Source of the DNA: JACMLD01 sp036500065
Lineage (GTDB): Bacteria; Bacteroidota; Bacteroidia; Chitinophagales; Chitinophagaceae
Direction of reading: 5' to 3'
DNA: 5,259 bases
NCBI GenBank assembly: GCA_036500065.1
Contig: DASYCT010000014.1
Coordinates: 1 to 5,259 of the forward strand
Positions 1 through 5,259 of this stretch are shown piece after piece. Each line of letters opens with the position of its first letter. The stretch's first letter is position 1. The notes beneath the pieces were generated by a model. It searched no databases and had not been told where the DNA came from. It worked only from the letters and a program-made list of their open reading frames with translations. The position numbers were made by a program, and so were the translations under genes.

Positions 1-883
1 TATATTCTACAAAAAAGGCCCCGGCCAGCAGTTCGGCAAACCAGCCGGTGATGGCGGTGATAACGGGGTTGAGTGCATTGCGCAGCGCATGCTTCCATAC
101 CACTACCCTTTTGCTTAACCCCTTGGCGTAGGCCGTACGGGTATAATCCTGGTTAAGCGTATCCAGCATCGAGCTGCGCGTCAACTGTGTGATGATCGCC
201 AGTGGCCGGATGCCCAGCGTAATAGCCGGCAGGATAAGGCTTTTGATCGTAAGATATTTATGCCCGTCGGTTTCGCCCAGGTCGAACCAGCTGCCAATCA
301 TGTGCAGACCGGTATAACGGGTCAGCACAAACCCGAATACATAGGCGATGATGATCCCCATAAAAAACGAGGGAGCGGAAATACCGAGTATGCTGGCGAA
401 GATGGCGGAACTGTCCATCCAGGTATCCTTTTTAACAGCGGCCGTTACGCCGAGGAAAATACCGGCTACGGTGGCAAAAAGCATGGCCGCAAGGGCCAGC
501 AACAGCGTGCCCGGGAGCGCTTCCATCAGTACCTCCCACACATCTTTTTTTGTCTGGTACGAACGTCGCAGGTAAGGCACCTTTAGCGAGAGTTTGGTAT
601 CGCCGCCGATAAACAATCCCCGGAGCTGCTTCTTCTCAATATCTTCTTTGGAATCGATGCTGATGGGCGAAACGTCGTTGAGGTAAAAAAAGAATTGCTT
701 CCAGAGCGGCTTATCGAGATAAAGCTCCTTACGAATATTCTCCTGCGTGCTGGCATCGGCCCGTTGTCCCATGATCAGCCGGGAAGGGTCACCAAAACCC
801 TGGAAAAGAAAAAACACCACCACCACCACGCCAAGCATGACGAGCAGTCCGTAGAGTAGTTTGCGGGTGATGTATCGTAGCAT
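1..883 (-). CDS. ABC transporter permease, OppB/DppB-type (3' end cut by window edge)
   Basis: This is the inner-membrane permease subunit of a binding-protein-dependent ABC importer of the dipeptide/oligopeptide/nickel class. Translating the minus strand from the ATG at 883 gives 294 open codons running off the left edge, so the C-terminus is missing. Residues about 8-27 form one hydrophobic helix. A hydrophilic, presumably periplasmic, stretch of about 90 residues follows, then further membrane segments at about 121-146, 157-185 and 215-235. The permease EAA-loop signature is clear at about 247-270 (TRTAYAKGLS, then HALRNALNPV), matching the OppB/DppB pattern of TArAKGL followed by HalRNAl.P. 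By family comparison perhaps 40-60 residues are missing. There is no Shine-Dalgarno sequence before the ATG, which is usual in Bacteroidota. The upstream gene stops only 7 bases before the start, so co-transcription is likely. The substrate cannot be told from the sequence; no ATPase or binding protein lies inside the window. Confidence 0.9.
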   Translation of the reverse strand, partial: MLRYITRKLLYGLLVMLGVVVVVFFLFQGFGDPSRLIMGQRADASTQENIRKELYLDKPLWKQFFFYLNDVSPISIDSKEDIEKKQLRGLFIGGDTKLSLKVPYLRRSYQTKKDVWEVLMEALPGTLLLALAAMLFATVAGIFLGVTAAVKKDTWMDSSAIFASILGISAPSFFMGIIIAYVFGFVLTRYTGLHMIGSWFDLGETDGHKYLTIKSLILPAITLGIRPLAIITQLTRSSMLDTLNQDYTRTAYAKGLSKRVVVWKHALRNALNPVITAITGWFAELLAGAFFVEY

Positions 884-890
884 ATTGTTA

Positions 891-2072
891 TTACTGCCCG
901 GAACGCGGGTTACCGGTAACCAGTTGATTGATGTCTTTGGAGGCTTTCTCAAAATCGGCATAGCCCCATTTATTAATGATAGTCCCCTCCTTCAGCAGGT
1001 AAAGGGTCGGGTTGGCCCTTGCCGCCGTTTTGATGGCCACATAATCGCATTTCAGCACTATTCCTTTTACGGGTTCACGATTGTGGTTAAAATAACTGTC
1101 TGCCAGCGCTCCATCGCTCGACACGATATAAAAAGGAATATGATGCGGCATGAGGATGTTGGCATTTATTCCGGCCAGCGCGGTAAGCCAGTCTTCCGCA
1201 TGTTCGATATCTCCTTTTACAAAAAGAATAGCGGCATAGCCGGGTGCGGACAACAGGGCTTCCGTGGTGTCAGTACCACCGAGGGTGGTAAGCGAAAAAT
1301 CTTTTATCGGAGGTATATCATTTCCTTCCCGTATCATCTTTTCATCCTTGCTGACAAGATGATATATCGATTCGTCAAAATCGGCGGGGAAATGGGGAGA
1401 TATGAATTTTACTTCCTTCCCGTTTTTAGTATAGGTAAACGTGATGACAATGCTGTCGGGAAGCGAACCCGGCGGCGATTTCATCTGGGCCAGAACATTC
1501 TTCCCGGGTTTCCAGGGCAGGCAATCCACTACCGGGAGGTGTTTGAGCATATACGCCTGCGAAGCAAAGGCAAATATGGTAGCGGCCAGCAACAGCACAA
1601 CGCTTATCGCGGGCTTGAACAGGGGACGGATGGAACTTCGGTTGCGGAAAATGAAGAAGATCAATAACGTGAGTATAATATCCTTTGTAAAGGTTTGATG
1701 AGGCGTGAGCGGTATGCAGTCACCAAAGCACCCGCAGGTCCTGATCTTGCCCGAAAAGACTACGTAGCTGGTCAGGAACGTAAAAAAGAGAATCAGCAGC
1801 AGTAGCAGCCAGCTAAAGAGTTTCATACGCCAGCCGAGAAGTACGGCCACGCCGGCAATGATCTCAAAGGCTATCATCAGTATCGACATCAGCAGCGAGA
1901 AATCGTTCAGGAAGGTCCAGCCCCAGGCTTCGAAAAACTCCTGCATCTTATAGCTAAGGCCGAGCGGGTCATCGGCTTTCACCACACCGGAGAAGATAAA
2001 AAGCACGCCGACAATAATACGGGCTATAATAAGCAAGGTTTTTATATAGGTGGGTTGAACTCCTGTCTTCAT
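891..2072 (-). CDS. DoxX/MauE-like membrane protein with C-terminal thioredoxin-like domain (BT_3928-type)
   Basis: This is a 393-residue inner-membrane protein of the kind annotated in Bacteroidota as BT_3928 family; its biochemical role is not established. The N-terminal half has four hydrophobic helices (about 12-31, 58-80, 84-106 and 130-142) typical of DoxX/MauE proteins. Helix 1 carries the FSGVVKADDPLG signature of the family, and the loop after helix 3 has the cysteine motif CGCFGDC (Cys113, Cys115, Cys119) followed by TPHQTFTKD. A fifth helix lies at about 155-174. Residues from about 250 on look thioredoxin-like: a beta strand AAILFVKGD, a helix, and ANPTLYLLKEG, which resembles the cis-proline region. 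The CxxC pair expected after the first of these strands is absent, so this domain is probably not a classical disulfide oxidoreductase. MauE relatives help disulfide formation in periplasmic partners, so a redox or quinone-linked role is a reasonable inference only. The ATG at 2072 is preceded by an A-rich leader and a TAnnTTTG element. folP is divergent, and an ABC permease follows after 7 bases. Confidence 0.85.
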   Translation of the reverse strand: MKTGVQPTYIKTLLIIARIIVGVLFIFSGVVKADDPLGLSYKMQEFFEAWGWTFLNDFSLLMSILMIAFEIIAGVAVLLGWRMKLFSWLLLLLILFFTFLTSYVVFSGKIRTCGCFGDCIPLTPHQTFTKDIILTLLIFFIFRNRSSIRPLFKPAISVVLLLAATIFAFASQAYMLKHLPVVDCLPWKPGKNVLAQMKSPPGSLPDSIVITFTYTKNGKEVKFISPHFPADFDESIYHLVSKDEKMIREGNDIPPIKDFSLTTLGGTDTTEALLSAPGYAAILFVKGDIEHAEDWLTALAGINANILMPHHIPFYIVSSDGALADSYFNHNREPVKGIVLKCDYVAIKTAARANPTLYLLKEGTIINKWGYADFEKASKDINQLVTGNPRSGQ

Positions 2073-2079
2073 ACTTCTT

Positions 2080-2087
2080 TATCTTTA
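2080..2087 (+). promoter_or_regulatory. Candidate Bacteroidota-type -7 element for folP
   Basis: TATCTTTA matches the Bacteroidota -7 consensus TAnnTTTG at all but its last base. A TTG at 2055-2057 sits 22 bases upstream, close to the usual distance of the -33 element. Transcription would begin near 2092-2096 and give a leader of about 20 bases before the ATG at 2115. The TTG lies inside the first codons of the divergent gene. Confidence 0.45.
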
Positions 2088-2092
2088 GCTTT

Positions 2093-2100
2093 CAAATTTA
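2093..2100 (-). promoter_or_regulatory. Candidate Bacteroidota-type -7 element for the DoxX/thioredoxin-like gene
   Basis: Read on the minus strand this is TAAATTTG, a full match to the TAnnTTTG consensus for the -7 element in Bacteroidota. It lies 20 bases upstream of the ATG at 2072, so the leader would be short (about 12-16 bases) and A-rich. I find no convincing TTG at the usual -33 distance; the nearest, at 2113-2115, is only 12 bases away. The element is within 6 bases of the opposing folP -7 candidate, so the two promoters would overlap head-to-head. Confidence 0.45.
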
Positions 2101-2114
2101 ACGATAACGACGCA

Positions 2115-2945
2115 ATGTTTACGCTGAATTGTAAGGGACGGCTGCTGGTGGCTGATAAGCCGCTGGTGATGGGCATTCTGAATGTTACGCCCGATTCGTT
2201 TTATGCGGGCAGCCGTTTTGAAGCAGGCGATCAACTGTTGCCGGAAGCGGAACGGATGCTGACTGACGGGGCGACCCTGCTGGACATCGGCGGCCAGAGC
2301 ACAAGGCCCGGCAGCCGCCTGCTCACGGCAGAAGAAGAGCAGGCAAGGGTGCTCCCCGCCATTGAAGCCATTCACCACCGTTTTCCCGAAGCGCTGCTTT
2401 CCGTGGACACCTTCTACCCTTCCGTAGCCGCCCGTGCGGTTGCCGCAGGCGCTTCGATGGTCAATGATGTAAGCGGGGGAAAAGACGACAGCATGTTTGC
2501 CACCGTGGCTGCTCTCCATGTACCGTATATCTGCATGCACATCAAAAACGACCTGCAGCAACTCCATCATAGCCCGGTCTATGAGAACGTGGTGAAAGAA
2601 GTGCTCGATTACTTTATTATAAAAACCGCCGCCTGTAAAAAAGCCGGTATCCATGATGTCATCATCGATCCGGGTTTTGGTTTTGATAAAACCCCGCAGC
2701 ACAATTTCCGGCTACTGCGGGAACTGAATGTCTTCTCACTGCTCGAAAAGCCCCTGCTGGTGGGTCTCTCGCGCAAATCGACGGTCTACAAAACACTCGG
2801 CACTACCGCGGCCGGTGCGCTCAACGGAACGACGGCGCTCAATACCCTTGCATTGAATAACGGCGCGCAGCTATTGCGCGTGCATGATGTCAAAGAAGCC
2901 GTCGAGGCGGTTACCCTGTATATGGAATACAAAACCGCGCTTTAA
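2115..2945 (+). CDS. folP: Dihydropteroate synthase
   Basis: This cytoplasmic enzyme condenses 6-hydroxymethyl-7,8-dihydropterin diphosphate with p-aminobenzoate to give 7,8-dihydropteroate in folate synthesis, and is the sulfonamide target. The 276-residue product has the normal length and all family landmarks: NVTPDSF at 23-29 (diphosphate loop and pABA-side Phe), DIGGQSTRPG at 57-66, SVDT at 96-99, NDVSGG at 117-122, MH at 141-142, DPGFGF at 185-190, SRKS at 219-222 and RVHDV at 255-259. After MH the usual Gly is replaced (MHIKND), a modest deviation in a variable region. I chose the ATG at 2115 because family similarity begins about 15 residues later. The in-frame TTG at 2055 would add 20 unrelated residues, overlap the divergent gene and lie upstream of the -7 candidate. 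The gene stands alone in its direction; in many Bacteroidota a diadenylate cyclase gene follows folP, but here only repeats follow. Confidence 0.97.
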   Translation: MFTLNCKGRLLVADKPLVMGILNVTPDSFYAGSRFEAGDQLLPEAERMLTDGATLLDIGGQSTRPGSRLLTAEEEQARVLPAIEAIHHRFPEALLSVDTFYPSVAARAVAAGASMVNDVSGGKDDSMFATVAALHVPYICMHIKNDLQQLHHSPVYENVVKEVLDYFIIKTAACKKAGIHDVIIDPGFGFDKTPQHNFRLLRELNVFSLLEKPLLVGLSRKSTVYKTLGTTAAGALNGTTALNTLALNNGAQLLRVHDVKEAVEAVTLYMEYKTAL

Positions 2946-2965
2946 ACCCATCGGACGATTGATGA

Positions 2966-3087
2966 GTAGCCCGTCCCATCGGGACGGCTCGTGGGTAGCC
3001 CATTACGGATAATGGTTTTTCGTCCCGTAGGGACGTTTGGTATATACGTTTTCTCTACCCACCAGACGTCCCGATGGGACGGGCTAC
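2966..3087. repeat. 122-bp hairpin-rich inverted repeat element (REP/BIME-like)
   Basis: The arms 2966-2998 and 3055-3087 are reverse complements at 31 of 33 positions; the outer 21 are perfect and the two mismatches are 2987/3066 and 2990/3063. Inside each arm and again in the centre is the same 15-nt hairpin, CGTCCC-NNN-GGGACG: at 2972-2986 (loop ATC), 3021-3035 (loop GTA) and 3067-3081 (loop GAT). A separate perfect 6-bp hairpin lies at 3000-3015. A fragment at 2947-2957 (CCCATCGGACG) looks like a further decayed copy. There is no transposase or coding frame worth calling within it. The structure resembles REP sequences arranged as a BIME, elements elsewhere mobilised in trans by Y1 (RAYT) transposases; that relation is an inference. 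It lies between two convergent 3' ends. Confidence 0.8.
3000..3020 (+). terminator. Candidate intrinsic terminator of folP
   Basis: CCATTA and TAATGG form a perfect 6-bp stem around the tetraloop CGGA at 3006-3009, followed directly by five T residues (3016-3020). It lies 54 bases past the folP stop codon. The stem is short and AT-rich at its top, so termination may be partial. It is embedded within the inverted-repeat element, which could also stall or terminate transcription by its larger fold. Confidence 0.45.
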
Positions 3088-3103
3088 AAGGATATATCAT
3101 CAG

Positions 3104-3152
3104 CAAAAATAAAAAACCGTGAACCATGAATCTTTCAACTCATAGCTCACGG
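3104..3152 (-). terminator. Intrinsic terminator of the FKBP lipoprotein gene
   Basis: Read on the minus strand, CCGTGA/TCACGG (3152-3147 with 3122-3117) makes a 6-bp stem. A small internal loop separates it from a further 4-bp stem ATGA/TCAT (3143-3140 with 3129-3126), and a 10-nt loop closes it. The hairpin is followed by a T-rich tract (TTTTTTATTTTTG, 3116-3104). It starts 22 bases past the stop codon at 3175, the expected position for a rho-independent terminator. Confidence 0.65.
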
Positions 3153-3174
3153 CTCACAGCTTGTGGCTTGTAAT

Positions 3175-4191
3175 TTATTTATGCGCCGGTGGCGGAGGCG
3201 GCGGGGGTTGCATTTGTTGTTGCTGCTGTTGTGGAGGCGTTTCAGATACATCTTCCACTACTATATCAAATACCAGCGCTTCATTCGGTTTGAACGGCGA
3301 ACCCGGGCGCGGGTTTCTTCCGTATGCCAGTGCACCGGGAATGTACAAAGTGCCTTTGCCGCCTTTTTTGAAGGCGGGCAAACCTTCATCCCAGCCGGGG
3401 ATAACACCGTGGGTGCCTACCTGTACTGTATATCCTTGTCCGGTTGGACCCATGTTGGATTCAAACTCTTTGCCTTCGGACAATGTTTTACCGGTATAGC
3501 GTACCGTTACATATTTGCCGGAATCAGCCTGCAGGCCGGAGCCGGGTTCGGTTATTGCGACAAAGGTGCCTTTGCCCATCATTTTAGCATTGATTTTTTT
3601 ATCGGCCAGCCACTTTTGCATTTCAGGTATTTCGGCTTTCAAATCATCGTCAGCCTCCTTTGTTCTTTTGGCCATTTCCTTTGCCATCTCCACTTCCTGG
3701 CGGCCCTTGTCTTTGACTCCTTCGGCCTGGTTGTCGGCACGGGCACTGCTATCCGCAGTGAATACATGGATCACTTTAAACGTGATCATAACTTTATCAC
3801 CCTTTTTAATGAACGCGGGCAATTGCTGCATCGGGTTCTTCCTGATCAGCGAATCCACCAGCTGGACCACAACGACGCTGTCGCCCATGTGCAGCATCGG
3901 GAACACTTCGGCGGGACTATAACCGCCATCGTCCATTGGATTGGGGGCCACGATCGGCGCATACCCGGGCATCTTGCCGTAGGATGAGTTGAGCACGGAG
4001 TCGGTACTGCCGATTTTTACGAGGTAGTTGAATTTAACGACATTGCCCACTTTCACCAGCGTATCATGGCCGGATGTGAAAATCTTGTACAATAAGCCGC
4101 TTTTGGTTTTCTTGTAGTCCACCTGGCCACATGAGCTTAATGCTACTACGGCCGCAAGCAATAATAAAATGGAAACTGATTGTTTTTTCAT
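3175..4191 (-). CDS. Lipoprotein with two FKBP-type peptidyl-prolyl isomerase domains and a Gln/Pro tail
   Basis: This predicted exported lipoprotein (338 residues) should catalyse prolyl cis-trans isomerisation or act as a folding helper outside the cytoplasm. Residues 1-21 are a lipoprotein signal with lipobox LSSC, Cys21 being the lipidation site. Residues about 32-145 look like a degenerate FKBP domain without the conserved Trp. Residues 146-203 are a charged, probably helical linker. Residues about 205-315 are a good FKBP domain. Aligned to FKBP12, Tyr26, Phe36, Val55-Ile56, Trp59, Tyr82 and Phe99 correspond to Tyr232, Phe243, Val263-Ile264, Trp267, Tyr290 and Phe308; Asp37 is Glu244 and Phe46 is Tyr254. 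The tail from 319 holds PP, six Gln, MQ and seven Pro before AHK. The gene lies 68 bases after the nrnA-like gene in the same direction. In gliding Bacteroidota the FKBP lipoprotein GldI is a relative, but a GldI assignment is not supported here. Confidence 0.92.
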   Translation of the reverse strand: MKKQSVSILLLLAAVVALSSCGQVDYKKTKSGLLYKIFTSGHDTLVKVGNVVKFNYLVKIGSTDSVLNSSYGKMPGYAPIVAPNPMDDGGYSPAEVFPMLHMGDSVVVVQLVDSLIRKNPMQQLPAFIKKGDKVMITFKVIHVFTADSSARADNQAEGVKDKGRQEVEMAKEMAKRTKEADDDLKAEIPEMQKWLADKKINAKMMGKGTFVAITEPGSGLQADSGKYVTVRYTGKTLSEGKEFESNMGPTGQGYTVQVGTHGVIPGWDEGLPAFKKGGKGTLYIPGALAYGRNPRPGSPFKPNEALVFDIVVEDVSETPPQQQQQQMQPPPPPPPAHK

Positions 4192-4227
4192 CTCTTAAAA
4201 GTTGTTTTTTTATTTCGGGACGGAAGT

Positions 4228-4250
4228 AAAAACCGGCCGGCCCTTTTTTT
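4228..4250 (-). terminator. Weak candidate hairpin in the gap between the nrnA-like and FKBP genes
   Basis: The 68-base gap contains a GC palindrome (CCGGCCGGCC at 4233-4242) flanked by seven T and five A on the plus strand. Read in gene direction it can fold as AAGGGCC-GGCC-GGTTTTT, seven pairs of which three are G-U, ending in U residues. It may attenuate read-through from the nrnA-like gene into the FKBP gene. The loop of GGCC is itself self-complementary, so the call is uncertain. I find no clear TAnnTTTG promoter element in the gap. Confidence 0.25.
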
Positions 4251-4259
4251 CACATGTAT

Positions 4260-5259
4260 TTACTGTAATAATGATGCATTTTCTTTTACTGCCTGCCTGA
4301 ACAGGGCCACGGTTTTTTCCAGCGACTCGCTGCTCCTGCCGCCCGAGGCATTGTAATGACCGCCCCCGTCGAAATACTTCCGCGAAAAGGTATTGGTATC
4401 AAAATGGCCCTTGCTGCGAAAGCTCCATTTGCGCTCTTCGTCCCGGTCGATTACGATGGCTGCCATCTTGATGCCCTGTATCGACAGCGGGAAATTGACC
4501 AGGCCTTCGGTATCGCCGGTCTTTATATCGAATCGCAGGAGATCGTTTTTTGCAATCGAGATCAGCGCCGTATTATACTCATACATGATCTCCATGCGGT
4601 GCATCAGCACCATACCGATAAAGCGCAGCCTGTTTTCGAGGTAGTTATCGTAAATATTTTCGTGTACTTTGGTATGGTTCATCCCCGTTTGCTTCAGGTG
4701 GGCCACGATGTTGTGCACATGCGAGCTGGCCGAAGGATAACGGAAAGAACCCGTATCGCCGATAATGCCGGCATACAGGCACTCGGCAATGGGAATCGTG
4801 ATCTTGTCCAGGTGCCCGCTTTCCGCGATCAGGTCGTAGATCATCTCGCTGGTGGAACTCTTGGCAATATCGCTGATACCATAATTAAAAGCAGCCACTT
4901 CCGGCTGCTGGTGATGATCGATCAATACCTTGACGCATTGCATCTTTTGAAGCATCGGCGCCATCTGCTTGGTGCGCGGCAGGGTATTGAAATCGAGGCA
5001 AAACAGCCACTCTGCTTTCTTCAACACGGCTTCCGCCTCCGATCTTTTCAGCTCAAAGTCGATTACCTCGTTGCAACCGGGCATCCAGTTCAAAAAAGCC
5101 GCCCAGTTGGTGGGCGATACAACGGTGACACGGTGTCCGAGCGAACGCAGGAAATGGGCCAGGGCCAGCGACGACCCCATGGCATCGGGATCGGGTTTCT
5201 GGTGGGTGGTAATAACCACCTGCCTGGGCTGTTCCAGCAACGGGAATATTTCTTTAATG
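4260..5259 (-). CDS. nrnA: DHH/DHHA1 phosphoesterase, NrnA-like oligoribonuclease/pAp phosphatase (5' end cut by window edge)
   Basis: NrnA-type enzymes are cytoplasmic Mn-dependent phosphoesterases that degrade 2-5 nt RNA fragments and dephosphorylate pAp to AMP. Numbering the 332 visible residues from the edge, the DHH-domain metal ligands are in place: THQKPDPDAMGSS (His19, Asp23, Asp25), LDFNT (Asp89), IDHH (114-116) and GIIGDTGSFRY (Asp168). The C-terminal DHHA1 substrate-binding domain ends with GGGHYNASGG (GGGH 298-301), matching the GGGH-x-x-A-x-G motif. The frame stays open to 5258, and the residues before the TTG at 5240 read IKEIFP followed by LLEQPRQVVI, which fits the normal N-terminal helix of Bacteroidota homologues. 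The true start therefore lies just outside the window, and the TTG is not a start. The FKBP lipoprotein gene follows on the same strand. The choice between oligoribonuclease and pAp activity rests on family knowledge only. Confidence 0.93.
   Translation of the reverse strand, partial: IKEIFPLLEQPRQVVITTHQKPDPDAMGSSLALAHFLRSLGHRVTVVSPTNWAAFLNWMPGCNEVIDFELKRSEAEAVLKKAEWLFCLDFNTLPRTKQMAPMLQKMQCVKVLIDHHQQPEVAAFNYGISDIAKSSTSEMIYDLIAESGHLDKITIPIAECLYAGIIGDTGSFRYPSASSHVHNIVAHLKQTGMNHTKVHENIYDNYLENRLRFIGMVLMHRMEIMYEYNTALISIAKNDLLRFDIKTGDTEGLVNFPLSIQGIKMAAIVIDRDEERKWSFRSKGHFDTNTFSRKYFDGGGHYNASGGRSSESLEKTVALFRQAVKENASLLQ

Noticed and set aside
800..832. Run of CAC/GTG triplets as a possible microsatellite or His-tag-like element
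   Set aside because: On the coding strand it is five consecutive GTG Val codons inside the first membrane helix of the permease, which explains it.
861..1667. Plus-strand open frame of 268 codons antisense to the DoxX/thioredoxin-like gene
   Set aside because: It overlaps a clearly coding minus-strand gene along its length, has no recognisable domain, and its composition is what the antisense of a coding region gives.
2055..2114. TTG at 2055 as an upstream start for folP
   Set aside because: The extra 20 residues have no counterpart in the family, overlap the divergent gene and would lie upstream of the candidate -7 element.
2085..2702. Minus-strand open frame of 205 codons antisense to folP
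   Set aside because: folP has every family motif on the plus strand, and this frame shows none of its own.
2966..3087. CRISPR array or insertion sequence
   Set aside because: The repeats are palindromes in mixed orientation at irregular spacing with no uniform spacers, and no transposase frame or target duplication is visible.
2942..3127. Minus-strand open frame of 61 codons across the repeat element
   Set aside because: It is made of the hairpin repeats themselves, so its residues follow from repeat structure rather than coding constraint; no start context or similarity supports it.
3163..3987. Plus-strand open frame of 274 codons antisense to the FKBP gene
   Set aside because: It is a shadow of the FKBP lipoprotein; its start is in the Arg/Leu-rich complement of the Gln/Pro tail and no family is recognisable.
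5238..5240. TTG at 5240 as the start of the nrnA-like gene
   Set aside because: The frame continues open to the window edge with residues (IKEIFP) that fit the normal N-terminus of the family, so the gene is simply cut by the edge.

Overview
The window looks like ordinary chromosomal DNA from a member of the Bacteroidota, most likely a Chitinophagaceae-type organism. This is an inference from four things: a DoxX/MauE plus thioredoxin-like fusion of the BT_3928 type placed head-to-head with folP; a double-FKBP lipoprotein placed directly after an nrnA-type DHH phosphoesterase; start regions with no clear Shine-Dalgarno sequence and A-rich leaders; and TAnnTTTG-like -7 promoter elements in the one divergent promoter region. 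No 16S or other taxonomic marker is present.

Layout. Positions 1-883 (minus) hold the first 294 codons of an OppB/DppB-type ABC transporter permease, cut off by the left edge. Seven bases upstream of it lies 891-2072 (minus), a membrane protein with an N-terminal DoxX/MauE-like bundle and a C-terminal thioredoxin-like domain without a CxxC; the two probably form an operon. A 42-bp divergent promoter region separates this pair from folP (2115-2945, plus), a complete dihydropteroate synthase. A 229-bp intergenic space (2946-3174) follows. It contains a 122-bp hairpin-rich inverted repeat with three copies of one 15-nt stem-loop, a likely folP terminator, and a strong intrinsic terminator for the convergent gene. 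At 3175-4191 (minus) is a lipoprotein with two FKBP-type prolyl isomerase domains and an unusual Gln/Pro tail. Upstream of it, 4260-5259 (minus) is an NrnA-like DHH/DHHA1 phosphoesterase whose true start lies beyond the right edge.

How the genes fit together. folP makes 7,8-dihydropteroate for folate synthesis. The nrnA product would act in the cytoplasm on short RNA oligonucleotides and/or pAp. The FKBP lipoprotein would assist folding in the periplasm or at a membrane surface. The DoxX/thioredoxin-like protein and the permease are both inner-membrane proteins, but nothing in the sequence shows a shared function. I see no defence island, CRISPR array, prophage, transposase or RNA gene. The most notable non-coding signal is the repeat element between folP and the FKBP gene. 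No new multi-gene system is evident.
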